A stretch of DNA of 33,127 nucleotides from Bacteroidales bacterium (GTDB lineage: Bacteria; Bacteroidota; Bacteroidia; Bacteroidales; WCHB1-69): positions 1-33,127 of the forward strand of contig JAGOKS010000021.1 of NCBI GenBank assembly GCA_017994425.1. Direction: 5' to 3'. Below, piece after piece: positions 32,939 to 33,127 of the stretch; the stretch's first letter is position 1; every line of letters starts with the position of its first letter. Below the pieces are notes generated by a model. It saw nothing but the letters and a program-made list of their open reading frames with translations, did not search any database and was not told the origin of the DNA. Position numbers and translations under genes: made by a program.

Positions 32939-32946
32939 CAAAGATA
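32939..32946 (-). promoter_or_regulatory. -7 promoter box of the small lipoprotein gene
   Basis: The minus strand reads TATCTTTG, matching TAnnTTTG, about 50 bases before the start codon. The upstream DNA is almost pure A/T, which may act as an UP-like element; no TTTG -33 box is visible. Confidence 0.5.
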
Positions 32947-32949
32947 TAA

Positions 32950-33127
32950 CTTTATTTTTTATTACTAAAAAAAAAATAAAAAAAATAAAAAAAAATTATT
33001 TCTGTGTAAACAGCAGTAATACTGCCATTTATTTTTTTTTTGTTTTTTTTTTTTTGCTATATGTAAGTGAATTGCTATTAAAATTTAAAAAAAAATGGAA
33101 GCAAAATATTTTTTTTTGAATTTATTT
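32950..33127. other. Homopolymer-rich non-coding end
   Basis: The stretch is built of long A runs (about 32966-32997) and T runs (about 33028-33055), with a small GCAGT-AAT-ACTGC stem between them (33013-33025). No convincing gene is present. The stem has only five pairs, so I do not call it a terminator with confidence. Confidence 0.5.

Noticed and set aside
33013-33025. Intrinsic terminator at GCAGT-AAT-ACTGC
   Set aside because: The stem has only five pairs with a 3-base loop, and no plus-strand gene lies upstream within the non-coding end; the T-run is part of general homopolymer DNA.

Overview
The window reads as a chromosomal segment of a Bacteroidota bacterium, most likely Bacteroidales. 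The signs are AT-rich spacers, repeated promoter boxes of the form TAnnTTTG, start codons almost without Shine-Dalgarno sequences, and several families typical of the phylum (DUF4249 lipoprotein, 2TM protein, DUF2851, DUF1573, a YbbR-like protein beside YajC). I see no rRNA, tRNA, CRISPR array, phage or transposase genes.

Layout. Positions 1-1638 hold a broken four-helix-bundle gene and a UDP-sugar dehydrogenase (minus). Positions 2161-7311 are plus-strand: a DUF4249 lipoprotein, recX, prfB with an intact programmed +1 frameshift, then cdsA, psd and a PolB-type exonuclease. A divergent pair follows: pcm (minus) and a Gfo/Idh/MocA oxidoreductase (plus), with a perfectly palindromic promoter box between them. 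Positions 9050-14393 are minus-strand: a glycosyltransferase coupled to an LptF/LptG-type permease, and pyrH-2TM-frr-rmlA. Several of these genes serve envelope sugar and lipid synthesis or export.

The most unusual region is 14676-25208. It holds seven tightly packed plus-strand genes behind one good promoter: an M20 amidohydrolase, a divergent MurD-like ligase, a LuxE-like acyl-protein synthetase, a LuxC-like acyl reductase fused to a PaaK/CapK-like adenylating domain, an HATPase-GNAT fusion, a membrane Cache-HAMP-PP2C-HATPase protein, and a STAS anti-sigma-antagonist-like protein. Fatty-acid-reductase chemistry without luciferase is thus physically joined to a partner-switching module and an amino-acid ligase. 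My inference is an undescribed signal-controlled pathway that makes or modifies an acyl or aldehyde compound, possibly linked to the envelope. The product is unknown.

From 25200 to 32888 everything is on the minus strand: a BamA-like outer-membrane protein, an apparently exported DUF362/ferredoxin protein, a DUF819 membrane protein, then DUF2851, DUF1573, YajC, a short YbbR-like protein and a TIGR01212 radical SAM protein, and finally a small Glu/Ala/Pro lipoprotein followed by a clear terminator. The right end is homopolymer-rich non-coding DNA. All functional calls come from reading motifs by eye; no database search was run.
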